NCBI RefSeq assembly: GCF_000264905.1
Contig: NW_006763133.1
Span: 3,357,152 to 3,421,151 of the forward strand
DNA length: 64,000 nucleotides
From: Stereum hirsutum FP-91666 SS1
Taxonomy: Eukaryota > Basidiomycota > Agaricomycetes > Russulales > Stereaceae
Direction: 5' to 3'
In this document: one piece after another, positions 35,101 through 46,663 of the stretch
How positions within the stretch are numbered: position 1 is the stretch's first letter
Layout of the letters: each line of letters opens with the position of its first letter
Translations under genes and position numbers: made by a program
Notes under the pieces: generated by a model
The model's database searches: none
What the model was told of the DNA's origin: nothing
The model's input: the letters and a program-made list of their open reading frames with translations, nothing else

Positions 35101-37820
35101 GAGAATTGCGTGCAGCGACGATCAAGATACAGACTTGGTGGCGAGGAATCATGGCGAGGCGTTTGGTCGAATTCGTTCGACGGGAGACTGTCGCCATTCG
35201 GTTGCAAAAGATGGCTAGGAGGTTTGTTCAACGGAAGAAGTTCACGGATATTAGGACCGCTATCGTTCGCTTCCAGAGTCGTAAGCTTCTAGGAATCGTC
35301 AGTCCGATATTCCATGTGATCCTCATTTTTTCACCCAGGTGTCCGTGGCGCACAGGCCCGACGTGGATTCAAAGAGAAACGTCATCGACATGCTACCGTC
35401 AACTTGCAGAGCCTTTTAAGGGGAATGTGCGTTCTTCCACGAATTAACGGTCGGCCATTCTATGCTAACAACGCTGTCCAGGCTTGTGCGGCGACACTTC
35501 AACACCGATGTCAAGCACGTCATCTATCTTCAGTCTTGTGTTCGTAGACGACTGGCCCGCAAGCAGCTCAAGGCTCTCCGACAAGAAGCCCGCTCCGTCA
35601 ATAAGTTCAAGGAGATATCGTACCGCCTTGAGAACAAGGTCGTCGAGCTCACGCAGAACCTCCAAACACGTACACAGGAGAAGAAGGAGCTTCAAGGGAA
35701 ACTTTCGATCCTCGAGCAGCAGTTACAGAATTGGCAGACGCGACACGAGGAAGCTGACGCCCGTGGCAAGCAACTTCAGGCAGATCTGGTTGTCGCTCAG
35801 GCTATTGCCACAGAACGTGACGAACTCATCCGGCAGAAAGACGACGTTCAGAAGCAGCTCGAGGCTACATTGGTCATCGTAGAAGAGAGGGACAGCGCTG
35901 TTCAAAAATTGGAGGCCGAGATCGCTCGCCAAGCTGCCCAGCTAGAAGCTCAGCTCAAACAGATCGAGACCGCGCCACCACGGGTTGTCGAGGACCCTTC
36001 TGTCATCGCGACGCTCAAGAGCGAAGTCAACAATCTCCGCGAACAGCTCAATCGCTCGTATGCCCTCAATGCTCTGACCAAGGGCGCTCGCGACGCCCCC
36101 ACTTCGCCCACTTTCGCTCCTACCCTCCGTGCTCTCGAGAATAATCCTACGAATGGCACCGTCAATGGAGGCCCCCCGCCCGTCAACGGTACTTCAGCAG
36201 GCAGACACCAGCGGAGACACAGCTCTGCAGGCGTATACGGCATTAGTCCAGCCGACTACCGCACGTCTGCTGACGAGCTTATGACGCTTGTCAAGCGTAG
36301 TCAGAATACCAACCCCCGTGCTGTATCTGTCGCTTACAACGGCGAGGATGGTCTTCCGCGGATGCGGGCGCAGAACGGTCTGTCGAACATCTACGACGAT
36401 CCTGCAGAGGAGAAGATTCGCCTGTTGCAAGACATAAAGCACCTAGACGAGGATGTGCTCGACGGCCTTATTAAGGGTCTTAAGATACCACTGCCTAGCC
36501 TTACAAACCCTTCGGCTGTGAAGGAGATCCTCTTCCCTGCCAACCTCATCAGCTTGGTCACGAACGAGATGTGGAAATACGGTCTTATACCCGAGAGCGA
36601 ACGATTCCTTGCGAACGTTATGCAGACCGTACAGGCTCATGTCATGGTGCGTAGATTTGTTTACTGTGTAGGGTCGTTTCTGACAATGCCAAATAGGGTT
36701 TCCCTGGAGAGGATGCTATCATACCCGGTATCTATTGGCTTTCGAACGTCCATGAGATGCTCTCATTCATCTGCGTCGCCGAGTCCGATATGCTGCAAGG
36801 CATCGGACCTGGTGAAGAGAACGCGGTGCGTCCATTCGACTGGTCAGACTATGAGAGACTTGTCTCTGTCGTCAAACATGACTTGGACAGTCTCGAGTAC
36901 AACATCTACCATACGTGGATGACGGAGACGAAGAAGAAACTCTCGAAAATGGTCATCCCCGCCCTCATCGAGAGCCAGTCATTACCGGGCTTCATCGCTA
37001 GCGACGGTGGCGGGCGCCTCTTCAACCGCGTCTTCAATTCGAATAGCCAGCCGGCGTTCAGCATGGACGATATCCTCAACCTACTGAACAAGGTCTGGAA
37101 GAGCTTGAAGAGTTATTATATGGAGGAGAGCGTAGTGCAGCAGGTGGTGACGGAGCTTCTGAAGCTCATCGGTGTTACGAGTTTCAATGACCTTTTGATG
37201 AGGCGTAACTTCTCTTCGTGGAAGCGAGGTAAGTCTTGCCTGTTATGCACCCTTGAAGAGATCAACGACTGATGATATCGATACAGCTATGCAAATCCAA
37301 TACAACATCACGCGCATCGAGGAGTGGTGCAAGTCGCATGACATGCCAGAGGGCACACTACAACTCGAACACTTGATGCAAGCAACAAAACTCTTGCAGC
37401 TCAAGAAGGTGAGCACTCTGATATTGTTCCAGTGAGCTTGAGCTCATAGCATCCTCCAGGCGACTGCGGCGGACATCGAGATCATTTACGATGTCTGTTG
37501 GATGCTCAGTCCCATGCAGATTCAACGTATGTGCACAAACTACTACGTTGCTGACTATGAGGTACGTTTACAATCCTGCTTAGATGCATACCACTTCCTG
37601 ACCAAACCCCTTGCAGAACCCTATCTCTCCTGAGATCTTGCGCATCGTAGCCTCCCGTGTTGTTGCGAATGACCGTAACGACCACTTACTGCTGCCCGAG
37701 GCCGAAGAGGTCGGGCCTTACGAACTTCCTCTTCCCCGCGAGGTTTCTGGCCTCGAGACCTATGTCCCTGCATACCTCAACGTCTCACATCTTCGCCGTC
37801 TAGCTGCGCTGGTCGCATGA
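32154..37820 (+). CDS. MYO5: Class V myosin heavy chain
   Basis: Fifteen exons: 32154-32291, 32356-32485, 32539-32776, 32829-32850, 32908-33102, 33155-33838, 33897-33950, 34003-34799, 34853-35280, 35339-35426, 35482-36646, 36697-37228, 37287-37408, 37460-37561, 37617-37820. They total 4,899 nt, or 1,632 residues. An SH3-like N-terminus ([18 protein letters not shown]) leads into the motor: Walker A GESGAGKT at 167-174, switch [12 protein letters not shown] at about 230-240, switch [10 protein letters not shown] at 460-467, and [19 protein letters not shown]. Six IQ motifs follow at about 815-930, then a coiled coil ([20 protein letters not shown]), a low-complexity linker, and a C-terminal dilute (DIL) cargo-binding domain ([38 protein letters not shown]). 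It carries vesicles and organelles along actin cables to growing tips, presumably on cables made by the formin at 5-11 kb. Confidence 0.97.
32829..32850 (+). other. MYO5: 22-nt exon carrying the myosin Walker A core
   Basis: Introns 32777-32828 (GTGAGT...TTCAG) and 32851-32907 (GTAAGC...CTAG) flank 22 nt that encode the end of S169 and G-A-G-K-T-E-S. Skipping this exon would delete the ATP-binding loop and shift frame. Confidence 0.9.
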
Positions 37821-38051
37821 TGAGATTTACCGCTTATTCCCATGTCTCTCGTCTCGTCTTCCGTTCATCGCACCGTATATTTGTTCTGTCGTCTATGGGA
37901 TCTTCGACTTTCTTATAGTGTATCTTTTCGGATGAATCGTGGATGCTCTTAGACTGATTAGTGCTCGTGCTGCAACGTACATCCTAGGGATAACTTGTTG
38001 ATCGCGCCGGTAAGAACCCCGAGGAGGGCCAGCAAACTTCGGTCTCTCTTT

Positions 38052-39041
38052 CTACCCTGAAACATTGCTTTGTGATATCACCAGGATGGTGCCATCATCA
38101 ACCTGGTCTGCAAGCGGTAGGTCGTTTCGTAGGGTTGTGATCTCGTCTCCATTGTTGGCAACTTTCGATAGCCGTAACCTCTGGAGAAACGATTAAGATG
38201 TGTCCAAATGGTAGGGTCAGAAGGAGTGAAAGGACGAACTGGTGTGGTCTTGCCGAGTTGTGCTGTCAGGAGATCGAGGGCTTTTCCGACACCAATGGTC
38301 TTGGAATAAATATGAGTCGCTGCAGCCCATTGGCAACGCGGAGCTATTCGCCTCACCTTGCGGAACCAAAATACTCTGTCCTTGCCTTTCGCATCGACCT
38401 CATCCTTAATCTTGACATGCAAGCGTTGGTCAATCAAGATCGTGTCTGGCTTGTCCTTGGGGTCACCGGGCACTGCTCGATGGCGCATCTGCATCAGTTC
38501 AATCTTTTGCAGTTGTGCCAATTTCTTGGGGTCCGTCGGACGTTTCTTGGGTGCTGTATTAGAGGCTGATGAAGAGCCAGTTCTGCCCGCTACTTGGAAG
38601 TGTTTTGTGAGAAGAGCATGAGCTGCCTCATTCTTCGCAGGATTTTCTATCAACGGCACTGGGCAAGAGTGAGAGGAAGGTTCTCGGTGACTGGCAAATG
38701 AGAGTGTGTGAGATCACGAAGCTCAAATGGCATAATGAGCAGGATATTTACGATGCACAGTATGCGAGATTACAGCGAGGGCACAAGGCAGGTACACGGT
38801 TTGTATCAGAGCTCCTCACGAAGGCTTCTAGACTTGGTTTCTTGCAATTGACCGAAGCACACCGCTGGAGCTTATCGAGGGCTGGTTGCGGTGTGGCAGT
38901 AAGATTGATAGGACAGGCATGGTCATCAGGAAGGAAGTGTTTCCTGCAGTATTGCTTGTCGCAGAGACATCGTATTGGAAGGAGGTCCAATTCGTTACAC
39001 GAGCTCAAAGAACAGTGGGCGCCAATGAGAGGGAGATCCAT
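38052..39041 (-). CDS. CUZ1: AN1-type zinc-finger protein (Cuz1/ZFAND1-like)
   Basis: The start is the ATG at 39041 (MDLPLIGAHCSLSSC). The first AN1 finger reads HCSLSSCNELDLLPIRC, CDKQYCRKHFLPDDHAC; a second reads RCASVNCKKP, CPRCNLAYCASHREPSSHSC. The first intron lies between Y-C-A and S-H-R (GTAAAT...TGCCAG). The C-terminal half has a lysine-rich linker and a ubiquitin-like part; a final exon, 38180-38052, reads ANNGDEITTLRNDLPLADQV and ends in a stop. A 57-bp intron at 38300-38356 is a multiple of three and stop-free, so the last joins are less certain. Cuz1/ZFAND1 proteins link Cdc48/p97 and the proteasome and protect cells from arsenite. The gene diverges from GPI1 across only 169 bp. 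Confidence 0.88.
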
Positions 39042-39210
39042 GGTGGACGCCACAAAGAAAGAGATGTCGGCAGTATCCGGACCAGCCGAGCTTCCAATTG
39101 TGGCGTCACGGTGTAAGTACAACCTGTTCCGAACCTCGCTGTCTCAATTTTACTTCTTGTGATCAGTGGCAACAAAATTCATCCTGTCTTCCCGTCAAAG
39201 CCGCTCTGAA

Positions 39211-41404
39211 ATGACGGCTAATTCTAGCTGCTTTGTATGCTTCCCGGAAGAAGATCTCGACATGTCGGGGTACATATATGGTTGGAGTCGTCCAGCTATG
39301 ATCTGTGTTGCTGGCGTTATTCCCGGAGCCGAGCTGGAGGGTAAACCAACATCCTATACATTTGAAAGTATGTTGCTCATGGGTTTACTTCTCTAGAACA
39401 TGCACAGCAGTATCTTGAACGTCTTTTACACCATCACCAGCATCAGAGTGATTGTTGTACACCTCCGACTATCGTCGGACGATACAAATTTTCTCCAAAT
39501 AGCGCGGCCCCTGAGTTCTCCATCCACCATATCGATGGAAAGTGCGTTGCACATTGTTTATTGGCTATACGCATCTATTAATGATGCATATCATCAGGCC
39601 TTTCACTGTCATTCATTATCAGCGCTCGGCGTTTGGTACTTTGACTATGCACAGTGATCGAGAGCTTCCTCTGCTTGCTTCACACCAATTGTTGAAACCC
39701 CAGCCCAAATACGACATACCGGATTCAGCCCCACGACTTGCACGGGCTGGATTAGATGAGGGCGTCCTTGCAGAGGTATTTACATAAATACTGTGATCGG
39801 TTGTCTCTCGCTCAATGTCCTCCTATTCTCAGTTAAACTGCGCTCAGCATCTGCAACCCCGCTTCCGTGTATCTGAGTCGTGGGTGACGAAGACATTAAG
39901 TTATATGTCTTCTTCACTCTGGAACCGAGGAATATCGACCTTTGGCTGGAATAGACACTGGGTGTGGGACCTTCATTGCAGCTGGCTGAAGACGTGCTGC
40001 TCACTGTTAGCACCTATCGTACAAGTATCATATTCATGTAAGCTCATTTATTACCCCGTCAAACGCTTCTAGATGACCACCGATGTTAGTTGCCCAGATC
40101 TTCGCACAATTGCGACTATGCATGGCCGTCCCTTCATACCTACGCGAGGTCTACCAGGATAGAGAACTAGGATCTTCGGTTGAATATATACAGTACGTTT
40201 CACATTATTACGTGTGTAATCAGGCTTATCCTCTGAGTTGTCAGATTAAACAACACGATGTGGTTGCTGTTTAACGACCTCATACTCGGGTTTGCACTTG
40301 GAAGTTTTATTCGCGAGGGGTACCCTCTCATTGCGACGCTCGTTAGTACGAATTTCGAGGTGCGCACCAGTCATTTTCAAATTAGACCCGCACCTCAAGC
40401 AACTCTCGCAGAAACTATTCCTCGAATTCATGACAAACGGGCTCATTTGGTTGGATGCATGGCCTGCGGGCCTGAAGCTCAACAATGAGCTCAGTCATTT
40501 CTTCTGTCAAGCTTTCTTAGGAGCTGTAGGGCTTTGGAAATGTCAGGTCATTTAACCTCCGATGTCACCCTATCCTCGACTGAACTGTGGTCCAGATCTT
40601 TTTCAGGAGGTATCCCCATATTTAGCGGACTTTACCTATTTCATCGGTCTATCCGGCTATGGCGGTCTGACTGTGCTGCTGTCAGTCTTGAAGGATTCCC
40701 TGACCCTTTCGACTTTGCACGTAAGAATCGGCTTTCTGCTTTGGAAAAGGGTTGTCACCTATCAGGTCACTACTCTTCGTTCACTATGGAATCTGTTCCG
40801 GGGTCAGTTGCCACATTCTCGAATGCTGCACATAAAGGCTAACTGCAGATAAGGCAAAAGGCATAACATGCTCCACAATCACATCGACTCATGGCACTAC
40901 GAGATCGATCAGTTGCTGCTCGGCACAATCTTGTTCACGCTCTTTACCTTCAGTTTGCCTACCGTCCTGGCATACGCCGCACTCTTTGTGTTTGTGAGTT
41001 CAGAATTACTTCATATGCATCATGAGACGGTGCTCAACTCGATATTATAGTTAAATGGCATCATCTATACCATGGACCTGGTTTTGACCCTGCTTCTGGC
41101 GTTGATCAAAGGTTTCCCCCTTTTCCCTTTGCTTCTTAAAGCCAAGGATCCTCGAAGGCTTCCAGGTAAGCAAGGAATTTTCTGAAAGTGTACAGTGATT
41201 GTTGGCTAGAACAATATCTTTCTAGGCACCGTATACTTTGTACTAGAAGGCAAGGGCGACTCAAAAAGACTGGTTCTCAAGGTGGAGTGCATCCTTCACC
41301 GCGGGTACCAGGCTAAAGCTGAACGTTCCTCTGCTCACAATCCAGCCACAATACATATCCGTCTCTTCAATACTGTCGAACTATGGGAGGAAGTGATAAT
41401 ATAG
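39211..41404 (+). CDS. GPI1: Gpi1/PIG-Q, GPI-GlcNAc transferase subunit
   Basis: The start is the ATG at 39211; the longer open frame begins at a GTG and was not used. The N-terminus (FPEEDLDMSGYIYGWSRPAM) has the Gpi1 opening pattern. Further exons read FGTLTMHSDRELPLLASHQL, PSYLREVYQDRELGSSVEYI and WLLFNDLILGFALGSFIREG. They then give FYNTL-type membrane helices, the family hallmark HIDSWHYEIDQLLLGTILFT LFTFSLPT, and LVLTLLLALIKGFPLFPLLL. The stop is at 41404. There are about eight exons; not every junction was resolved. The product is a multi-pass ER protein of the complex that adds GlcNAc to phosphatidylinositol, the first step of GPI-anchor synthesis. It shares a 169-bp promoter gap with the AN1 gene. 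Confidence 0.9.
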
Positions 41405-41804
41405 AGTTTATATATTGGGTTTTAACATTATACTGTATTTCTATATCATCCAGAATTTTCCAAGAATTTTTCAGAGTGAAGGCAGTGGCAGTGGCGAGTC
41501 GCCGGTTTGGTACGACATACTTAGAGGCGTGAAACTTGAAGATAGACATCGTGCTGTTTGGGATGCAACGTGACATCTAGTCGCTAGAGGAGTGAGTCTC
41601 TCGTAGGTCCATCTTGATAATGTTGCTCGGGTAGAGAGCCCCAGGATGATTTAGAAAGAACCAGGAGACGCCCGGAAGGGAAGTGTATAGCTAAGTGCAA
41701 ATTGGATGACGTCGCGACTCAATATCAAGCGCGACCTGTATCATCGCCTTGACTGCGAACACGCATCTCCTCCAACTTGACCTCGTTTTTACGCGTTTTC
41801 GATC
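41405..41804. other. Spacer between GPI1 and VPS2
   Basis: About 400 bp without a supported gene; it should hold the GPI1 3' end and the VPS2 promoter. Confidence 0.5.
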
Positions 41805-42882
41805 ATGAATATCATCGTATGTCGAGCTATCCGTCAGCCTTGTTCTCTTATCCGACCTCTTATGCCATATAGGAAACACTCTTTGGCCGAACGGTCACCC
41901 CAGCAGAGCGTCTGCGCCAACATCAACGCGCCCTCGCGAAAGCGCAGCGTGAGCTCGACCGGGAACGGACGAAGCTCGAGCAGAGCGAGAAGAAGCTCAT
42001 CATGGATATCAAGAAGAGTGCGAAGGCTGGCCAAATGGTGCGTCTCCTGTTCCCCATGCCTCCGCTGGAGTTCAAAGCGAAGGGCTCAAATTGTTGGTCG
42101 TATGTACGATTCTTGGCCGGAGTAGAACGCATGCAAGATCATGGCGAAGGACCTTGTGCGGACGAGACGATATGTTCAGAAGTTCTACCAAATGCGAACT
42201 CAGCTGCAGGCGGTAGGCTTGCGCATACAGACGCTGCGAAGTAATCAACAAATGGCGGACGCGATGCGGGGTGCCACTCGGGTGTGTCTCCCTCTCTCTC
42301 TCCACTTCTCATGATAAACCCTAATCGCTCCTTACGCACCTACCCTACCCCTTGCTTTCGGCCGTACATAGGCAATGAAGGGGATGAATCGCGGATTGAA
42401 TCTACCCCAAATACAACGGATCATGAATGAATTCGAGCGAGAAAGCGCACAGATGGACATGAAGGAGGAGATGATGAACGATGCCGTAGACGATGTCATG
42501 GACGACGACCTAGAAGACGAAGAAGAGGAAGGTGACAAGATTCTGAAGGAAGTACTCGATGAGATTGGAGTCGGCCTTTCTCAACAGGTGCGTTGTTCAT
42601 CTATCCCTCTATCAACCAGAATTTCAGTGTTAATGAATATACATCCATTGTTCACCGCTGCCGTAGCTCGCCGATGCACCAACAGGGCTCGCGAGTGCCT
42701 CACCACTCACTGAGCGCAAAGCCGTTGCCCTTGGAGAGGGACACGCCGCACCTTCTGGTGGTGGGCCCAAATCTGGGGGCGACTCGCCTGGTGGCGGAGG
42801 TGGCGGAGGTGGCGGTGGAGGCGCAGCACTCTCCGACGAGGATGCCCTTCAGGCACGTCTGGATGCGCTTCGAAGAGGATGA
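41805..42882 (+). CDS. VPS2: ESCRT-III subunit Vps2/CHMP2
   Basis: Five exons, 41805-41816, 41873-42037, 42126-42281, 42372-42587 and 42667-42882, give 254 residues. The first exon encodes only M-N-I-I. The Snf7-fold core is obvious: ETLFGRTVTPAERLRQHQRA, MDIKKSAKAGQMNACKIMAK, QMADAMRGATRAMKGMNRGL and IQRIMNEFERESAQMDMKEE. The C-terminus has an acidic stretch, a Gly run, and a type-1 MIT-interacting motif (EDALQARLDALRR) matching the consensus that recruits Vps4. Vps2 caps ESCRT-III filaments on endosomes for multivesicular-body sorting. The 10-residue Gly run (Gly-rich linker at about 42795-42826) is longer than in animal CHMP2A. All phases join cleanly. Confidence 0.96.
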
Positions 42883-43083
42883 GACTTTGTATACCCTGGA
42901 CGACTCAGACTATGCTCTTGCTATTATCTCTTCCTTTCTCTGGCGCAGTATTGCTTCCTGAATGCATAACGCGTATCTGTATTTTTTGGCTTTTCCTATG
43001 GGTCTGGTGTAATCAGGTGGCTTTAAACACACCCAATCTAGGTACTTTGACAATATGAACTTGGCACTGTAAATCATGTCCTG

Positions 43084-45994
43084 TCACATTTTGAGGCCTG
43101 CGATCGTCCTCGCCTCCTGCTCTGTTAATTTCCACGGAATACCAGAACTGCTGTAAAACTCGTCTACATCTTCCTCCTGTAGCATGAATGCGAATCAACG
43201 TGCTGCCTGATGGGCATTCGACTCATAAAAAGACATACCTGGTCCAGATTAGCGATCGTGGAGATCTGCTGCAGACGCACAAACTTCTCGCGCACGTCGC
43301 CGAAGGCAGTCTGAGAAGAGAGATGAGTAGTTATGGCTCGCAGGTCCCGGTCGAGGCGAATGGCACCAAGCTACACCCTCACATAAGCTTCAGGAGTAGC
43401 ATGAAAGGGATATGGGTTTGCTGTACCTCGCTATAACGAATGCTCATAATGTACTTCTCCCATGGGCGTATGAGGATGTCCAGCGCGAGACCGAAGAAGA
43501 GTCTGAAGTTGCCCTCGGTGAAGGTATCCTGGTATAGTTATATCAACATAAGCTCTGAGAAAATGTCTTAACGCATCCATCCACACACCTTATACCCTTC
43601 CACGAGGCCCTCCCATGCCTTGACGAACCGTTTCCGCACGACGTCTTGATACTCAGACTGGTTGTAGGCGTCCTCATCGAGGACGTACGACACGTCCTTG
43701 TACACGTCGGTAAGAAAGGTGCGCATTTTAGGACGGAGGAGTTGGTTGAAGAGCTGTTCGATGCCAGAACGAAGGACGGAGCGGAACTTCGGGACCAGAT
43801 TATTGAACGCAGAGATACTAGATTTCGCAATAGGTGCTTCCTCGTTCAAGAAACCTTGATCAATCGTGGGCGCCGTAACGAGGTCTTTGATGAGCCTCTC
43901 CATATGCGAGGACGAGATGTCGAGGTCGTTCAAGAGAGTCTGAATGGTCCATGAATGAGATCAGTATACCGTAGATGTTGGTGGAAAGCGTGAAGGTGGC
44001 GTACAATGAAGGAAAGCCGACTCTCCCTCTCCGCCTTCTCCCCACGCATGGCCCCAGCCGTCCTATAGACGTCGTCCATCTTTCGCTTGATGACGCCTGC
44101 GTAGTCTCGTTCGATGACATCTCGTAGCAGAACAGATGTACGCTCGAGTGCACGAGGAGAACCAGTGGAGATAAGGCGTGTGAGGACAACTTTGAGGATG
44201 TAGAATGCGTCATCGGGAGTTGTCGTGGTTGCGGGCGAAGAAAGAGCATCGGGAGTTGAAAGACGGTGAGCCTGGGTGTGTATGTCAGTTTCCGGATAGA
44301 GTACAGGTAGTGGAAAGGGGACCGACGTACCTTCTCAATCGCGCTTCGAGTATACCAGACTTCAAGAGGGGTGTAGTAAGCACTCAGGAGGTCGTCAAAG
44401 AGTTGATTACACGCTGAGGAATCGACCATCTTGAGTGCCTCGGGAATAACGGGTGGAGGCAATTTGGAGTCTATTTCCGGATAATTCTGTGTTGAGGGTA
44501 CTGGGGTTCCACCTCGAGGAGTCACTGTTTGACCATCAGGATCTTGTTCCTCAGAGTCAGGCTTCATGGCGTGAAGATGCGATAAGTCTCCACATGAACA
44601 AAATCTCGTAGAGGGCACATACCCTCAATCTGTCATAGAGAAACCGTCGGAATAGATTCCATCGACTGGCCATGCCCGCTGCTTCCGATATGACTTTGTC
44701 AATTTCTCGTGCGTCGACTTCATCTTCAACAGCAGACCCTTGTGTAGGCTGCCGACGATTGGCTGGTGAGGCGGCAATTGGTGACGGAACAACATTCGCA
44801 ATCTCAGAAAGCTGGTGCCAATCAGGATGAGCAAGGGGGAACAGAGTTTTATGTATTTACCATTCGCTTCATTGATCGTTCCTCTTCCCAACTTTCTGTC
44901 AAGCTTTTGGCGACACGGTCGCATTCTTGGAGCAGGCGTACGATAACGTTGACCATTTTCCCAGCACCGTAGTACTTCTCAACCACAGGCTGATGCTGAT
45001 CGATGATCATGGCGATACTCTCAAACAGAGCGGTTAATGATGTGATATAATACAGAGGCGAGGAAGCTAGTAGGTATTTGGTGAGTATTGTTACATTGAC
45101 ATGCGAGATTTTATAGCTCTCACTTTTGGCCGACGCTGGAGGCCGTACTTTGACGAGGTCGACAACAAACGCGGCATAGGCCTCGAGACCTTCTGCCTCC
45201 CATCCTATAGCGGGGAAGAGCTTAAAGAAGCGCGTCGTGGCGGCGGCATCCCTTGCTGCGGTGGCTTCGTCAAACTGGCGCCTAAAAACGTCTAAGAGTG
45301 TGTCTCTCGCTGCCTGAAGTGTCTGTGCGGGTGGAAGATGACTTTCTGACGTAGGCTGAGTGACCGCCATTAGTACATTCTGTATACTTCGAAGAGGCGG
45401 TTTCACTAACGACAGCGGTTTCTGCGAACGGCCCTGAGATGACCTCGTCCGGTAGCGCCATGGCGCGCGCACAGTGTCGGGTGGCAGACTCCCAGTCTTG
45501 GCTCTCCATGGATTTCTGAAGAGCGGATAAAGATGACTGTTGAAGAAGGTGTAGAGCATGAGGACAGATGGCTGGATTACTGACAGTAGGTGCAGAGGAA
45601 GGACCTTCAGCTCCATGACCTGGCCGACCCTTTCATTCGCTTCTCGAACTCTTCTCATCTCTTCATCTAGCGTTCGGACACGCCCTCCGACGCGTTCTGC
45701 AGTACGTGCTGTGGCGGAGACCTTGTCGGACAGGAGTGAGGCTTCAGAGTATAAGTCATCAATACGTGGCGCAAGGGCCTGGACGCGTGCTAGGGAGTCA
45801 AGTATGGGCTCCTGAGACGAGAGAAGCTGGGAGAGTGAGTCTGAGAGTTCGGATTCTTCTGACTGAAGCGAGGACAGTGCGGAAAGTATTTGTGGAAGGG
45901 TAGTCAGTGAAGCCGGAGAAGGACGCGGAGTGTCTGTCGGCGATATTGGTTGGAGTTCAGTGGTGCCATTTTGAGCGACGACAGCGCCATTCAT
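43084..45994 (-). CDS. COG4: Conserved oligomeric Golgi complex subunit 4
   Basis: The start is the ATG at 45994; exon 1 runs to 45605 (390 nt). The N-terminal coiled coil reads DSLARVQALAPRIDDLYSEA, ERVGGRVRTLDEEMRRVREA and RVGQVMELK, and splices to SLSALQKSMESQDWESATRH. Later segments read ATTRFFKLFPAIGWEAEGLE AYAAFVVDLV, SLTALFESIAMIIDQHQPVV EKYYGAGKMVNVIVRLL and FKLRSVLR-type helices. The end reads FGDVREKFVRLQQISTIANL and KLTEQEARTIAGLKM, with the stop at 43084. About nine exons, not all resolved. COG4 is part of lobe A of the COG tether and binds Sly1/syntaxin-5 for retrograde intra-Golgi transport. Length (roughly 750 residues) fits the family. Confidence 0.92.
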
Positions 45995-46573
45995 TATTTG
46001 GTGTCGAGCAGTGTGTCAAGGCCTGTAAGTGGATTGGATATGCCAATGGTCGAGTGCTTGCTTGACGCGACCGATCATAACATGTGCTGACGTAACGAAG
46101 CCTTTGGTCAACACGCGCAAACAGAGTCAAGAATAACGCCGTGTCATGATCATCAGTAGCCGCTACCATCCGTCTCGTCCGTCCTCTGCAGCCAGACCGA
46201 CAGATTAATACTCGTGCAGTTGCCGGCGAAGTCTTTTAGTAGGTTCTCCTGTACTTGTCGCCGACACGGTCTGGTTTCTCCAAGTCATGCATACCCTGGA
46301 TACTTATCGAGAGCTCAGTGGATCAGCTCTCAACCTGATACTCTCAAACGTGTGAGAGATGTTATTCGGTTCATTCTTATCACACGACGTGATGCGCCTA
46401 CCATACATTAGTTCCCCGCTGCTGTTCTTTGGCAAGGATGCACGGTAACGAACCAGTTCCGTTCTATAGTTCAACGACGTTTCACGCTGTCGAGAAGCAC
46501 TTGTATAGCCCCCAGGCTACTTCTCATCACGGTTCAGAGGACTGCCTCATGCGGCGGTTTGTTTCCATAAGGA
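45995..46573. other. Divergent intergenic region between COG4 and GH5
   Basis: The gap of 669 bp between the two start codons is a promoter region for both. Apart from the elements listed separately I see no gene. Confidence 0.5.
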
Positions 46574-46592
46574 GACCGGAAAATCTCCGGTC
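46574..46592. promoter_or_regulatory. CGG inverted repeat upstream of the GH5 gene
   Basis: GACCGGAAAATCTCCGGTC is a perfect 7-bp inverted repeat with a 5-bp spacer; it contains CGG-N7-CCG. Zn2Cys6 regulators bind such spaced CGG triplets. It lies 72-90 bp upstream of the GH5 ATG, just before the TATA box. Confidence 0.4.
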
Positions 46593-46615
46593 TTAGCATA
46601 CAGGTCTTCACTCCG

Positions 46616-46623
46616 TATAAAAA
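46616..46623 (+). promoter_or_regulatory. TATA box of the GH5 gene
   Basis: TATAAAAA lies 48 bp upstream of the ATG at 46664 and 23 bp past the CGG inverted repeat. Confidence 0.6.
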
Positions 46624-46663
46624 GCTCATCGCGCAACACTATTGTGCATCCTTCAATCTTTCA

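Noticed and set aside
37981..38005. TAGGGATAAC-like match recalling a conserved large-rRNA segment
   Set aside because: Only about 10 bases match; the flanks do not resemble rRNA. Coincidence.
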